DNA from: Cellulophaga tyrosinoxydans
Lineage (GTDB): Bacteria; Bacteroidota; Bacteroidia; Flavobacteriales; Flavobacteriaceae
DNA: 64,000 nucleotides
NCBI RefSeq assembly: GCF_900176415.1
Contig: NZ_FWXO01000004.1
Location: forward strand, 309,339-373,338
Reading direction: 5' to 3'
Every line of letters starts with the position of its first letter. Position 1 is the stretch's first letter. Below are positions 34,589 through 46,550 of this stretch, piece after piece. The notes beneath the pieces are model-generated. The model was not told the origin of the DNA. It searched no databases and worked only from the letters and a program-made list of their open reading frames with translations. A program made the position numbers and the translations under genes.

Positions 34589-35500
34589 ATGATGAATAGA
34601 AGAAACTTTTTAGCTAACACCACAGCAACATCTGCTTTCATTGCTCTAGGAGGGCTATCCTTAAACTCTTGTATTCTTGACACGAAAAAGAAAATTACTA
34701 TACTGCATACCAATGATGTACATAGCCATATTGATCCTTTTCCTCAAGAACATTCCGAATTTCCAAATCTTGGAGGCCTAGCTAGGAGAGCAACATTGGT
34801 AGAAGCTATTCGTAAAGAAAACCCAAACACCTTGTTATTTGATGCTGGTGATATTTTTCAAGGTACTCCCTATTTTAATTTTTATGGAGGAGAATTAGAA
34901 TTTAAGTTAATGAGCATGTTAAAGTATGATGCCGCAACTATTGGTAATCATGACTTTGACAATGGTATTGATGGCCTATTTGCCCAATTACCACATGCTA
35001 AGTTTCAATTGATTTCTGCTAATTACGATTTTTCTAATACCGTGATGAATGGTTTTACAAAACCTTACGAAATTTACACTGTTGATGATATTAAGATTGG
35101 GGTATATGGCTTGGGAATAGAACTGGATGGTTTAGTAACTAAAAAATTATTTAAAGAAACCGTTTATTTAAATCCATTTGAAATTGCTCAAGACACGGAA
35201 AGAAAATTAAAAGAGGAAGAAAAATGCGATATTATTATTTGTCTTTCTCATTTAGGTTACCAATATGACTCGAGCAAACCTGATGATCTTAAATTAGCAG
35301 CAAATACCAAATATACCAACCTAATTATTGGTGGGCATACTCATACTTTTTTAGACAAGCCTACCATTGCAAAAAATAGTGCAAATATTGATGTATTAGT
35401 AAATCAAGTTGGTTGCTATGGTGTAAACCTAGGTAGAATTGATTTCTATTTTGACAGCAAAAACAACATTTCAGCAGATGGTGTAAGTATTGCTGTTTAA
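34589..35500 (+). CDS. 5'-nucleotidase metallophosphatase domain, Tat-type lipoprotein
   Basis: The 303-residue protein holds the catalytic half: ILHTNDVHSH, LFDAGDIFQGT, IGNHDFDNG, LSHLGY and GGHTHTF supply all dinuclear metal ligands. The N-terminus has the twin-arginine motif NRRNFL followed by a hydrophobic stretch and a Cys (SLNSC), so it looks like a folded, Tat-exported lipoprotein, unlike its Sec-type partner. The order is reversed relative to single-chain UshA, where the metal domain comes first. It ends without a C-terminal domain, as expected for a split enzyme. Confidence 0.9.
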   Translation: MMNRRNFLANTTATSAFIALGGLSLNSCILDTKKKITILHTNDVHSHIDPFPQEHSEFPNLGGLARRATLVEAIRKENPNTLLFDAGDIFQGTPYFNFYGGELEFKLMSMLKYDAATIGNHDFDNGIDGLFAQLPHAKFQLISANYDFSNTVMNGFTKPYEIYTVDDIKIGVYGLGIELDGLVTKKLFKETVYLNPFEIAQDTERKLKEEEKCDIIICLSHLGYQYDSSKPDDLKLAANTKYTNLIIGGHTHTFLDKPTIAKNSANIDVLVNQVGCYGVNLGRIDFYFDSKNNISADGVSIAV

Positions 35501-35510
35501 ATTTTTAAAC

Positions 35511-35960
35511 ATGATTACAGTAAAAAGAACAAATGCTACCGACCCCAATTTTGGCGCCTTAGTTACCAAGTTAGATGCCTATTTAAAAACTACTGATGGA
35601 GAGGAGCATGATTTTTACCATCAATTTAATGGCATACAACATTTAGATTACGTTATAATTCTTTTCAAAAACAACCTTGCAATTGCTTGTGGAGCTATAA
35701 AACCTTTCGATACCGAGACAGTAGAAATTAAAAGAATGTATGTAGAACCTGGCTACAGAGGAGAAGGATTAGGCTCAAAAGTATTAAGTGAACTCGAGCA
35801 ATGGGCATTAGAATTAAACTATACCGCATGTATTTTAGAAACGGGGAAACGGCAAACAGAGGCCGTGGCTTTATACAAGAAGAATAAGTATATAATTACA
35901 GCTAATTATGGCCAATATATAGGTGTTGAGAATAGTATTTGCTTTAGAAAAAAACTTTAA
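35511..35960 (+). CDS. GNAT-family N-acetyltransferase
   Basis: The 149-residue protein starts at the ATG (35511) after the preceding stop; an earlier in-frame ATG overlaps the previous gene. The acetyl-CoA loop is YVEPGYRGEGLGSKVL, with the family strand AVEIKRMYV-like sequence before it and LETGKRQTEAVALYKKNKY after. Acceptor unknown. Confidence 0.85.
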   Translation: MITVKRTNATDPNFGALVTKLDAYLKTTDGEEHDFYHQFNGIQHLDYVIILFKNNLAIACGAIKPFDTETVEIKRMYVEPGYRGEGLGSKVLSELEQWALELNYTACILETGKRQTEAVALYKKNKYIITANYGQYIGVENSICFRKKL

Positions 35961-36025
35961 AAATAACTAAACCCTTTAGCAAAACATATTTATGAAAAAA
36001 AAATGATGATAACTTGCACTAGCTA

Positions 36026-36056
36026 TTGTACATTATTTTTTTTGGCACCATCTTTG
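36026..36056 (+). promoter_or_regulatory. Predicted promoter of the cold-shock gene
   Basis: TTG (36026-36028), 20 bases, CATCTTTG (36049-36056; one mismatch to TAnnTTTG). The start codon lies 34 bases downstream, leaving a short AT-rich leader. Confidence 0.5.
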
Positions 36057-36090
36057 TATTCAACCAAGTATTAATATTTAATTTTTTAAC

Positions 36091-36282
36091 ATGAGTAAAG
36101 GAACAGTAAAATTCTTCAACGATGCCAAAGGTTTTGGTTTCATCACTGAAGAAGGTGTTAACAAGGATCACTTTGTACACATTTCAGGATTAATCGACGA
36201 AATCCGTGAGGGTGATGTTGTTGAGTTCGAATTAAAAGAAGGCAAGAAAGGCTTAAATGCAGTAAACGTAAGAGTACTATAA
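36091..36282 (+). CDS. cspA: Cold-shock domain protein
   Basis: A 63-residue single OB-fold nucleic-acid-binding protein. RNP1 is KGFGFI and RNP2 is HFVHIS, preceded by the usual GTVKFFNDAKG. It binds single-stranded RNA/DNA and acts as an RNA chaperone. Monocistronic: own promoter upstream and a strong terminator 20 bases after the stop. Confidence 0.95.
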   Translation: MSKGTVKFFNDAKGFGFITEEGVNKDHFVHISGLIDEIREGDVVEFELKEGKKGLNAVNVRVL

Positions 36283-36303
36283 TATATACTTTCTAAGATG
36301 TAG

Positions 36304-36334
36304 AATCCCGTTCATAACCGAACGGGATTTTTTT
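36304..36334 (+). terminator. Terminator of the cold-shock gene
   Basis: AATCCCGTTC (36304-36313) and GAACGGGATT (36320-36329) form a perfect 10-base stem with a six-base loop, followed by a run of T. Confidence 0.9.
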
Positions 36335-36336
36335 CG

Positions 36337-36630
36337 TCATAAAATTGATATCACAATTTCCTCTAGCTCTGCTTCTAAGCTTATTTTTGGATATGACCTT
36401 TGGGCTTTTCTATACCAGTACCCTGCATTAAATTCATCCCCTTCTTTTCTATGCAAATAGGCATGTATTAAACTACCTAAATTTGAATGCATCTCTTGTG
36501 CAATATTATGTGAAGATCCCCAATCTCCTTTAGCATCAAACCAAAGAGCCTTTAACCCATCAGACCAATCTTCATCAGGCATATTGTTTTGGAGCGATTG
36601 CTGGAATTCTTGGTAACTATTTATTTTCAT
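36337..36630 (-). CDS. Small conserved protein of unknown function
   Basis: A 97-residue acidic soluble protein with many Trp residues (DEDWSDGLKALWFDAKGDW) and an end resembling part of a TPR-like helix pair (EFNAGYWYRKAQRSYPKISL). I have seen comparable small proteins in many bacteria but know no function. Its start touches the stop of the antiporter gene, so it is probably made from the same mRNA. Confidence 0.65.
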   Translation of the reverse strand: MKINSYQEFQQSLQNNMPDEDWSDGLKALWFDAKGDWGSSHNIAQEMHSNLGSLIHAYLHRKEGDEFNAGYWYRKAQRSYPKISLEAELEEIVISIL

Positions 36631-37865
36631 TAGGCTAATTTCTTTACCAACTTACCCACGGTTAACCCTTGAACAAGAATTGAGAATACCACCACCACAT
36701 AGGTGATAACTAAAAACATATCTCTATTCATTTCTTCGGATAAACCTAAGGCTAATGCAATGGATATTCCTCCACGTAAACCTCCCCATGTCATGATTAA
36801 ATTGGTGTTAGGCACAAAATCTAGTCGCTCTTTAAAGAAATTTATTGGAAGTAATAGCGACAAATATCGGCAAGCCAAAATTATTGGAATCGCCAGTAAT
36901 CCAGCTAACACATAATCTACTTTGAATGTGAGTACAAGCATTTCCATTCCTATTAAAACAAAAAGCAAAGTATTTAACAAAATATCAATCAACTCCCAAA
37001 ACTTGTCTACGTAAGTTTCTGTAATTTCAGACATTGACGTATCTCTTAAGGTGTCATTACCCACCACTAGACCGGCTGTTACCATTGCTAAAGGCGCAGA
37101 AATATGGAATTTTTGAGCAATTACGGTACCAACCATTACGGTAGCCAGCGTAATAATAACTTCTATATCGTAATCATCAATAGATTTTAATAATCTGTAA
37201 GTTACCCAACCAAGAAATAATCCAAGAAGTATTCCGCCTATAACCTCAACGCCAAAAAGCTCTAATACATCTAAAGCAGTAACTTTTTCAGTGCTTGGGG
37301 TTGCAAATTTATATATCGTTAAAAAAACAACTACCCCTACGCCATCATTAAAGAGGGATTCTCCAACAATTTTGGTTTCAAGTTTTTTTGGAACGCCCGC
37401 TTTTTTTAAAATACCTAAAACTGCAATTGGGTCAGTTGGTGATATTAACGCACCAAACAAAAGACAATTTACATACGCTGTATCCAATCCAAATAATTGT
37501 AATACGTAGTAGATAAAGGTACCTACTAAAAAAGTGGATACTAAAACACCTAAAGTAGAAAACACAAGAATAGGCCAGCGTTGTACTTTTAATTGTTCAA
37601 AATTGGTATGCAATGCTCCAGCAAATAATAAAAAGCTTAACATAACATCTAATAAAATAGATTTAAAATCTATTTGTGTTATGATATAGCGCTCTGCATT
37701 TAATAACGTATCATCAAAATAACTCAAAGCAAAAACCCCCAAGGTAAAAAGTATGGTGATTAGCATTAAGCCAATAGTGTTTGGTAATTTTAAAAATCGC
37801 ACATTAAGGTAACCAAACATCGCCGATAGGAATACAAGTACGGCAATAATTAAGAAGTAATCCAT
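36630..37865 (-). CDS. Na+/H+ antiporter, CPA1 (NhaP) family
   Basis: A 411-residue membrane protein with about twelve helices. CPA1 landmarks are GALISPTDPIAVLGILKKAG, KIVGESLFNDGVGVVVFLT (the conserved Asp pair region) and MTWGGLRGGISIALAL. It exchanges Na+ or K+ for protons across the inner membrane. One base overlaps the small downstream gene. Confidence 0.92.
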   Translation of the reverse strand: MDYFLIIAVLVFLSAMFGYLNVRFLKLPNTIGLMLITILFTLGVFALSYFDDTLLNAERYIITQIDFKSILLDVMLSFLLFAGALHTNFEQLKVQRWPILVFSTLGVLVSTFLVGTFIYYVLQLFGLDTAYVNCLLFGALISPTDPIAVLGILKKAGVPKKLETKIVGESLFNDGVGVVVFLTIYKFATPSTEKVTALDVLELFGVEVIGGILLGLFLGWVTYRLLKSIDDYDIEVIITLATVMVGTVIAQKFHISAPLAMVTAGLVVGNDTLRDTSMSEITETYVDKFWELIDILLNTLLFVLIGMEMLVLTFKVDYVLAGLLAIPIILACRYLSLLLPINFFKERLDFVPNTNLIMTWGGLRGGISIALALGLSEEMNRDMFLVITYVVVVFSILVQGLTVGKLVKKLA

Positions 37866-37962
37866 TGTTAAGCTTTTATGGTAATGAAATACAAAAATGC
37901 AATAATTGAATTACTTTTTTAGAATCAAGTGAAAAAAAAGACCTTATATAATTAGAAAATAC

Positions 37963-38967
37963 TTAGCGCGTAAATCGTCCAGTAGTATTTCCTTCAAGAA
38001 TACCCATTACTTCTTTTACCGTGGCAAAATTTACATCCCCTTCATAGGTATGCTTTAATGCACACGCTGCACTCGCAAATTCCATAGCCTTAAAATCATC
38101 AAACTGTTGTAAACCATAAATTAGACCCGCAGCAAAAGCATCACCAGTTCCTATCCTATCTACAATATGTGTGATATCTAAATCTTGAGTTTCTCTAAAC
38201 TCATTGCCATTCCACATTCTGGCTCTTATTTTATGCCATGAAGAATTCACAGAGGTTCTAATTTTATCAAAAACCTTTTCAATTGATGGAAATCTAGCTA
38301 TTAGCTGCTTACTTGCCAATATAAAATCTTCATTGGAATAAGAAAAAGTAGTGCCTAAGACTTCGTTTATTTCATTTATACCACCTATAAAAATTGTAGA
38401 ATATTCCAGTAACTCAGATAATGCTTCTTTAGGATCTTGTCCATACTTCCACAACCCACTTCTATAGGTTGGATCTGCTGTTACTGTTATTCCTTTTTTT
38501 CTTGCCAATTTCAAACCTTCTCTTAAGGCATCTAAACTACCTTGACTTAAAGCTGGGGTTATTCCTGTCCAATGAAACCATTCAGAATCTATTAAAGATT
38601 CTTCCCAATTTATCATGGAGGGTTGAATTTCAGAAAAAGCAGAATGCGATCTGTTGTATGATATGGAACTCGGGCGCATAACTGCTCCAACTTCTAAGAA
38701 ATACACCCCAAGTGGTCGGTTAGAACGGACAATGGATGAGGTGTCTACATCAAATTTATTTAAATAAGCAATAGCGGTATCACCAATAAAATCATTAGAA
38801 ATAAAGGAAATATGTTTAACGCTTCCTCCAAAATTAGCAATAGAGATACCAACATTTATTTCTGTTCCTCCAAAATAAAACTCTAGCGTGTTGGATTGAA
38901 TAAATTTTTTATTTCCCTCCGGAGATAAACGCATTAATACTTCTCCAAATGTTACAACTTGACTCAC
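37963..38967 (-). CDS. kdgK: 2-keto-3-deoxygluconate kinase (PfkB family)
   Basis: The 334-residue kinase phosphorylates KDG to KDPG. PfkB signatures are the N-terminal strand VTFGEVLMRLSPEG, GGTEINVGISIANFGG and the catalytic DRIGTGDAFAAGLIYGL. Length and the substrate-loop region (RPSSISYNRSHSAFSE) fit KDG kinases better than fructokinases. The start is GTG: an upstream in-frame stop precedes any ATG, and the next ATG is inside the first strand. A 15-base near-palindrome shared with the GAPDH promoter abuts the GTG. Confidence 0.88.
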   Translation of the reverse strand: MSQVVTFGEVLMRLSPEGNKKFIQSNTLEFYFGGTEINVGISIANFGGSVKHISFISNDFIGDTAIAYLNKFDVDTSSIVRSNRPLGVYFLEVGAVMRPSSISYNRSHSAFSEIQPSMINWEESLIDSEWFHWTGITPALSQGSLDALREGLKLARKKGITVTADPTYRSGLWKYGQDPKEALSELLEYSTIFIGGINEINEVLGTTFSYSNEDFILASKQLIARFPSIEKVFDKIRTSVNSSWHKIRARMWNGNEFRETQDLDITHIVDRIGTGDAFAAGLIYGLQQFDDFKAMEFASAACALKHTYEGDVNFATVKEVMGILEGNTTGRFTR

Positions 38968-38982
38968 TACGAAAACGTTTGA
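38968..38982. promoter_or_regulatory. Putative operator TACGAAAACGTTTGA before kdgK
   Basis: A 15-base sequence with palindromic core AAACGTTT, directly upstream of the kdgK start codon. The identical 15 bases occur at 54026-54040 in the GAPDH promoter. Its type resembles LacI-family operators. The remaining 190 bases to 39171 hold a possible kdgK -7 variant (TATCCTTTG on the minus strand, 39040-39048) and a palindrome GTTATTAAATAAC (39028-39040). Confidence 0.55.
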
Positions 38983-39138
38983 TGAATTGTAAATTTAAAC
39001 AAGAAAATTAGCTTTTGACCAGTAAATGTTATTAAATAACAAAGGATACCCTAATTGGTGTAAAACAAAACAAGAGTACTGCTAAGTAATAGCGTTATAA
39101 TTTTATTCTTTTAGACTAACTTGATTTTAAAAATCTAA

Positions 39139-39339
<201 letters not shown>

Positions 39340-39358
39340 ACTATAATGGTTCTATTTT

Positions 39359-39396
39359 AAAAAAGGTGAATATTCGAATGAACATTCACCTTTTTT
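39359..39396. terminator. Bidirectional terminator between the small membrane gene and ligA
   Basis: AAAAAAGGTGAAT (39359-39371) and ATTCACCTTTTTT (39384-39396) form a perfect 13-base stem with a 12-base loop, 22 bases past the ligA stop on the other strand. Confidence 0.85.
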
Positions 39397-39417
39397 AAAT
39401 GCTATTCATAAGTACTT

Positions 39418-42280
<2,863 letters not shown>

Positions 42281-42287
42281 GTTTCAA

Positions 42288-42776
42288 CTATTTTAAGTCT
42301 TTTAGCATCCAAACCGGACAAGAATAATGGCCAGTATTCCCCATGGGAGCATTTAAATATTCAAAACCTGTTTTTTTATATAACTTTTGCGCAGCTTCCA
42401 TATAAGGCATAGTCTCTAAATAAATTTGATCATAACCATAAGCTCTGGCTTTTGCCAAACATACCTCCATCATTTGTGCTCCAATACCCTTTCCTCTTGC
42501 TTCTTCAAGAAAATACATTTTTTGCAGCTCGCAGATATTCCCATCATAATTTTCTAACTGTGCAATGCCACAACAGCCAATTACCTTTTCATTTTCTACA
42601 ACTACAAAATAAGAAGCTCTAGGCACATCATAATTTTCATACATATGATCCAAAGCCTTGTCTGCATAAGCGGTTCCTACTTTCGGCACACCTAAATCCA
42701 CTAAAACCTTGCGAATAACATTAGCTACAACTTCATTGTCTTTTTGTGCTATTTCACGGATAACAATACTTCCCAT
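42288..42776 (-). CDS. GNAT-family N-acetyltransferase
   Basis: A 162-residue acetyltransferase: strand CELQKMYFLEEARGKGIGAQM with the R/GxGxG-type acetyl-CoA loop, then YLETMPYMEAAQKLYKKTGF. It resembles the MarR-associated or YjdJ-like small GNATs; the acceptor cannot be deduced. First gene of the minus-strand run GNAT-prmC-ligA, divergent from ribD with 43 bases between. Confidence 0.88.
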   Translation of the reverse strand: MGSIVIREIAQKDNEVVANVIRKVLVDLGVPKVGTAYADKALDHMYENYDVPRASYFVVVENEKVIGCCGIAQLENYDGNICELQKMYFLEEARGKGIGAQMMEVCLAKARAYGYDQIYLETMPYMEAAQKLYKKTGFEYLNAPMGNTGHYSCPVWMLKDLK

Positions 42777-42807
42777 AAATTCTTAAAATGATATCTATTT
42801 AATATCC

Positions 42808-42815
42808 TATTTTTG
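42808..42815 (+). promoter_or_regulatory. Predicted -7 box abutting the ribD GTG start
   Basis: TATTTTTG-CGCT-GTG: a full -7 consensus four bases before the start codon, the same spacing as at bamD. The mRNA would start at or beside the GTG. No -33 TTG is clear. Confidence 0.5.
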
Positions 42816-42819
42816 CGCT

Positions 42820-43872
42820 GTGAAGATACATGAATTTTATATTTTACGGTGTATAGAAATTGCGCAAAACGGATTAGGAACTACTGCTCCTAACCCAATG
42901 GTAGGTGCTGTTATTGTACATGATAATAAAATTATTGGCGAAGGTTTTACTAGCCCATATGGTGGGCCACATGCAGAAGTAAATGCCATAAATTCAGTTA
43001 AGAACATTTCTCTTTTAAAAGAGTCGACTATTTATGTAACACTAGAACCTTGCTCGCATTATGGTAAAACTCCTCCTTGTGCGGATTTGATTATAAAACA
43101 TCATATTCCAAAAGTGGTAGTTGGTATTTTAGACCCACATGATAAAGTAGCTGGCCAAGGTATTAAAAAACTTACGGAAGCCGGCTGTGACGTTACCTAT
43201 GGAATTCTAGAGAAGGAATGCCGAGCACACCATAAAAGATTTTTAACCTTTCAAGAAAAAAAGAGACCTTACATAATTCTTAAATGGGCAGAAACCTCTG
43301 ATGGATATATTGCTCCGGAGACTTCATTAAGAAGCAAAAACAAGGAACCCTTTTGGATTACAAATATGTTTTCTCGACAATTAGTACATAAATGGAGAAC
43401 GGAAGAACAAGCTATTTTGCTTGGAACAAATACTGTTTTAGAGGACAATCCAAGATTAGATGCAAGACTTTGGAAAGGCAAAAATCCTACACGTATAATT
43501 TTAGATAGGTCTTTAAAAATTGACGCATCCTATGTTGTATTAGATGGAAGTGTAAAAACAATAGTTTTTACTGAAAACTCTGATACTTCAAACCATATTA
43601 AAGGCGTAAAATACATTCCCATTAGTTTTTCGGAAAATATGGCTGAGCAAATTTGCCATAAACTTCATATAGAAAACATACAAAGTGTACTTATTGAAGG
43701 TGGTAGCAGAACTTTGCAAACCTTTATTGATGCTAATTTATGGGATGAAGCTCGAGTATTCGTCGGCAATACTTCATTTACAAAAGGCATTAAAGCGCCT
43801 AAATTAAAGGGGCATCTGATTACTACCGAAAATATCAAAAATGATACATTAAAAATATATTACAATGATTAA
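42820..43872 (+). CDS. ribD: Bifunctional diaminohydroxyphosphoribosylaminopyrimidine deaminase/reductase
   Basis: Second and third steps of riboflavin synthesis in one 350-residue protein. The deaminase half has the zinc motifs PHAEVNAI and PCSHYGKTPPCADL; the reductase half begins near KRPYIILKWAETSDGYIAP and contains TRIILDRSL and LIEGGSRTLQTFID. The start is GTG at 42820, which gives the normal N-terminus before MLRCIE-like ILRCIEIAQNG. The end overlaps the HAD gene by eight bases. Confidence 0.95.
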   Translation: MKIHEFYILRCIEIAQNGLGTTAPNPMVGAVIVHDNKIIGEGFTSPYGGPHAEVNAINSVKNISLLKESTIYVTLEPCSHYGKTPPCADLIIKHHIPKVVVGILDPHDKVAGQGIKKLTEAGCDVTYGILEKECRAHHKRFLTFQEKKRPYIILKWAETSDGYIAPETSLRSKNKEPFWITNMFSRQLVHKWRTEEQAILLGTNTVLEDNPRLDARLWKGKNPTRIILDRSLKIDASYVVLDGSVKTIVFTENSDTSNHIKGVKYIPISFSENMAEQICHKLHIENIQSVLIEGGSRTLQTFIDANLWDEARVFVGNTSFTKGIKAPKLKGHLITTENIKNDTLKIYYND

Positions 43873-44467
43873 GAATATTATTTTTGATTTTGGAGATATC
43901 TTTATTAATCTAGACAAACCAGCGGTTTTTACTGTATTAACACAATTTGGTTACACAGAAATCACCCCAGATCTAGATAAGATCATGAAGGATTACGAAA
44001 TGGGATTAATTTCATCTTCGGATTTTATTTTAGCCATGAACAGGATTTTCCCGGAGGCAAGACCTGAAGATCTTAAAAAGGCATGGAATTCTATTCTATT
44101 AGATTTTCCTGATTATCGGTTAGAATTTTTAGAAAAATTAGCGGCCGAAAACACGTTTCGCTTATTTCTACTAAGTAATACTAATGAACTTCATATAGAT
44201 CATGTAATAAAAAACATGGGATTACACAGATTTGAAAGATTTAAAAAGTGCTTTGAAAAATTCTATTTGTCACATGAAATTAACCTTAGAAAACCCAATA
44301 AAGACATTTACACCTTTGTATTAGAAGAAAATAATTTAAAAGCAGAAGAAACTTTTTTTGTTGATGACACTAAGGAAAATACAGATACTTCTTCTTTATT
44401 GGGGATAAAAAGCTGGAATCTTATTGTTGGCCAAGAAGATATTATAGATTTGAAAAAGTGGTTGTAA
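43865..44467 (+). CDS. HAD-superfamily hydrolase (subfamily IA)
   Basis: A 200-residue phosphatase-like protein. Motif I is IIFDFGDIFINLD, motif II LFLLSNTNE, motif III Lys in LRKPNKDIY, motif IV FVDDTKENT. In motif I the third residue after the nucleophile Asp region is Gly-Asp rather than Asp-x-Asp, as in the FDFGGVL type members. In riboflavin operons HAD enzymes can dephosphorylate the ArPP intermediate; this is only a possibility here. Overlaps ribD and precedes the EamA gene by one base. Confidence 0.85.
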   Translation: MIKNIIFDFGDIFINLDKPAVFTVLTQFGYTEITPDLDKIMKDYEMGLISSSDFILAMNRIFPEARPEDLKKAWNSILLDFPDYRLEFLEKLAAENTFRLFLLSNTNELHIDHVIKNMGLHRFERFKKCFEKFYLSHEINLRKPNKDIYTFVLEENNLKAEETFFVDDTKENTDTSSLLGIKSWNLIVGQEDIIDLKKWL

Positions 44468-44468
44468 T

Positions 44469-45332
44469 ATGATAGATTTAATACTGTGTATACTTTTCTC
44501 TAGCTCTTTATTTGTAATTTTTAAATTATTCAATACCTATAAAGTCCAAACCTTATTCGCAATAATTACAAACTATTTTGTAGCGAGTGTATTTTCCACA
44601 TTTTTCTATGAAGACAGTATTAATTTTGCTGAAATCCCTGAAAAGTCATGGTTTTTACCAACCGTTGCATTGGGTTTTTTATTTATAACCGTTTTCTACA
44701 TAACCGCTAGAACGTCTCAACAAATTGGAGTTTCCGTTGCATCTGTTGCATCAAAAATGTCGTTAGTAATTCCTGTTCTAGCTGGGGTTATGTTATACAA
44801 AGAAGATTTGAATATCATTAAAGTATTTGGCATTTTATTAGCCTTAGTAGCCGTTTATTTTGCATCCTTAAAAGATAGAACGATCACAGTTAAAACAGGA
44901 ACTTTAGTTTTGCCGCTTTTATTATTCATTGGATCAGGACTTGTAGATACTAGTATAAAATACATACAAACCACATATGTGCCAAAAAATGAATTTCCAT
45001 TATTTTGCGCACTTGTTTTTTTCTGTGCAGGTACATTTGGTGTTACCTTTATTTTATTACGCTCTTTTAAAGTCCCTTTAAAGAAAAACTATCGTAATAT
45101 ATTAGGTGGTTTATGCCTAGGTATCTTCAACTATTTTACGCTTTATTTTTTACTAAGAGCATTACAAAATGATTTTTTTGATAGTTCTTCTATATTTACC
45201 ATAAACAATGTTGCAACGGTGTTATTCTCTACATTACTGGGGATAATATTATTTAAAGAGAAGTTAATTACAAAAAATTGGATTGGTATTGGATTGGCGG
45301 TCATTAGTATAATATTAGTAGCTCTTTTTTAA
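44469..45332 (+). CDS. EamA/DMT-family transporter
   Basis: A 287-residue protein with about ten membrane helices in two repeats; the end of each repeat shows the family pattern of Leu/Gly-rich helices after a short acidic or Lys-containing loop (AGVMLYKEDLNIIKVFGILL and GIILFKEKLITKNWIGIGLA). Exports or imports small metabolites; its place in the ribD operon makes a flavin-related substrate imaginable but unproven. The stop overlaps the next start (TAATG). Confidence 0.85.
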   Translation: MIDLILCILFSSSLFVIFKLFNTYKVQTLFAIITNYFVASVFSTFFYEDSINFAEIPEKSWFLPTVALGFLFITVFYITARTSQQIGVSVASVASKMSLVIPVLAGVMLYKEDLNIIKVFGILLALVAVYFASLKDRTITVKTGTLVLPLLLFIGSGLVDTSIKYIQTTYVPKNEFPLFCALVFFCAGTFGVTFILLRSFKVPLKKNYRNILGGLCLGIFNYFTLYFLLRALQNDFFDSSSIFTINNVATVLFSTLLGIILFKEKLITKNWIGIGLAVISIILVALF

Positions 45333-45949
45333 TGGAATTTCATTCTGATACTTATAAAACACTTTCTAAACCCTCAGAAGAAATTCTATTCAAAGAAAAG
45401 AAGAGCAAATTTTTTGGTTATGCTTTCCCTATTTCCTCAGAGGACGATGTTAAACCTATTCTTGAGGATATTAAAAAAAAGCACCATACTGCAGGTCATG
45501 TATGTTACGCATGGCAATTAGGTGTTGAAAACCCAAGTTATAGAGCAAACGATGACGGAGAACCTAATAACTCCGCAGGGCCACCTATTTATGGCCAAAT
45601 ACAATCTTTTGAAGTTACCAATGTCCTTGTAGCGGTTGCCAGAATTTATGGAGGTACCAAATTAGGTGTTGGAGGTTTAATCAGTGCCTATAAAACTAGT
45701 GCTCAATTAGCTCTTGAAAATGCAACTATCGTTGAGATGATTGTACAGGAGCATTTTCTAGTATCTTTTGAATATGCAGATATGGATAAAGTAATGCGCA
45801 TTATAAAACAAGAACAATTAAACATTGTAAATCAAAAAATGGCACTTAATTGTCAATTAGAAATTTCGGTTAGAAAAAATGATGCTCAAAAGATAAAAGC
45901 TATTTTAAATGAATTACATACCATAACTTTTAAAAGTATCAACTCTTAG
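45332..45949 (+). CDS. YigZ/IMPACT-family protein
   Basis: The 205 residues match the YigZ family: N-terminal UPF0029 domain with EKKSKFFGYAFPISSEDDV, AGHVCYAWQLG, RANDDGEPNNSAGPPIYGQI and RIYGGTKLGVGGLISAYKTSA, then a small ferredoxin-like end. The eukaryotic relative IMPACT regulates the GCN2 kinase; the bacterial function is uncertain. Last gene of the ribD operon; its 3' end overlaps the convergent thioesterase by 11 bases. Confidence 0.92.
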   Translation: MEFHSDTYKTLSKPSEEILFKEKKSKFFGYAFPISSEDDVKPILEDIKKKHHTAGHVCYAWQLGVENPSYRANDDGEPNNSAGPPIYGQIQSFEVTNVLVAVARIYGGTKLGVGGLISAYKTSAQLALENATIVEMIVQEHFLVSFEYADMDKVMRIIKQEQLNIVNQKMALNCQLEISVRKNDAQKIKAILNELHTITFKSINS

Positions 45950-46340
45950 TTAATCGATCTAATAAATCTTCTGGGCATTTAATAGGCCTATTTTTTTTCT
46001 TATCTAAAAAAGCAAGAACAGTATTTGCTTCGATTAAAAGTTCATTATTCTCGTTAAAGATTTTATAGTCAAATTCAATTCTTACTGAAGGTGTTTTTTT
46101 AAGTATGGTTTCTACTGTTATAAGGTCATCATATACGGCAGATTTTTTAAAATTAATCTGCAAAGAAATAACTGGCAAGATAATACCGCTTTCTTCTAGT
46201 TTTCTGTAAGAAATACCCTTAGATCTCAACCATTCAACACGGCCAATCTCCAAATATTGCGCATAGTTTCCGTGATATACCACTCCCATTTGATCCGTTT
46301 CACCATATCGAACTCGAAAAGAAAATTTGTTAATATTCAT
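45939..46340 (-). CDS. Acyl-CoA thioesterase, YbgC-like hotdog fold
   Basis: A 133-residue single-domain protein with the 4-hydroxybenzoyl-CoA thioesterase signature YGETDQMGVVYHGNYAQYLE (catalytic Asp 16 in this numbering) followed by RVEWLR. It hydrolyses acyl-CoA thioesters; chain preference is not readable. It is divergent from dnaA with 210 bases between. Confidence 0.92.
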   Translation of the reverse strand: MNINKFSFRVRYGETDQMGVVYHGNYAQYLEIGRVEWLRSKGISYRKLEESGIILPVISLQINFKKSAVYDDLITVETILKKTPSVRIEFDYKIFNENNELLIEANTVLAFLDKKKNRPIKCPEDLLDRLTKS

Positions 46341-46550
46341 GTTTTTAAATGTAAAAATTATATATTTAGAGGCTTAGCAATTTTGCCGACCTAACATGGT
46401 GAAAAAAAAGTAAAAATTCAATACACAATGATTTTTTTTTTAGTTTTTTTGTTCACATATTTGTCCTCGCAAGTAACCCCCTTTATTTATTTGCTAAACA
46501 CAACCGATAGAACATATTTTTATAACCAATATTTAAGATTAATTTAAAAA

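Noticed and set aside
36630..37865. Short plus-strand frames opposite the antiporter as small genes
   Set aside because: They are shadows of the membrane protein on the other strand and resemble no protein.
46341..46550. Possible replication origin upstream of dnaA
   Set aside because: No cluster of DnaA-box-like sequences or obvious AT-rich repeat array is present; in this group the origin often lies elsewhere.
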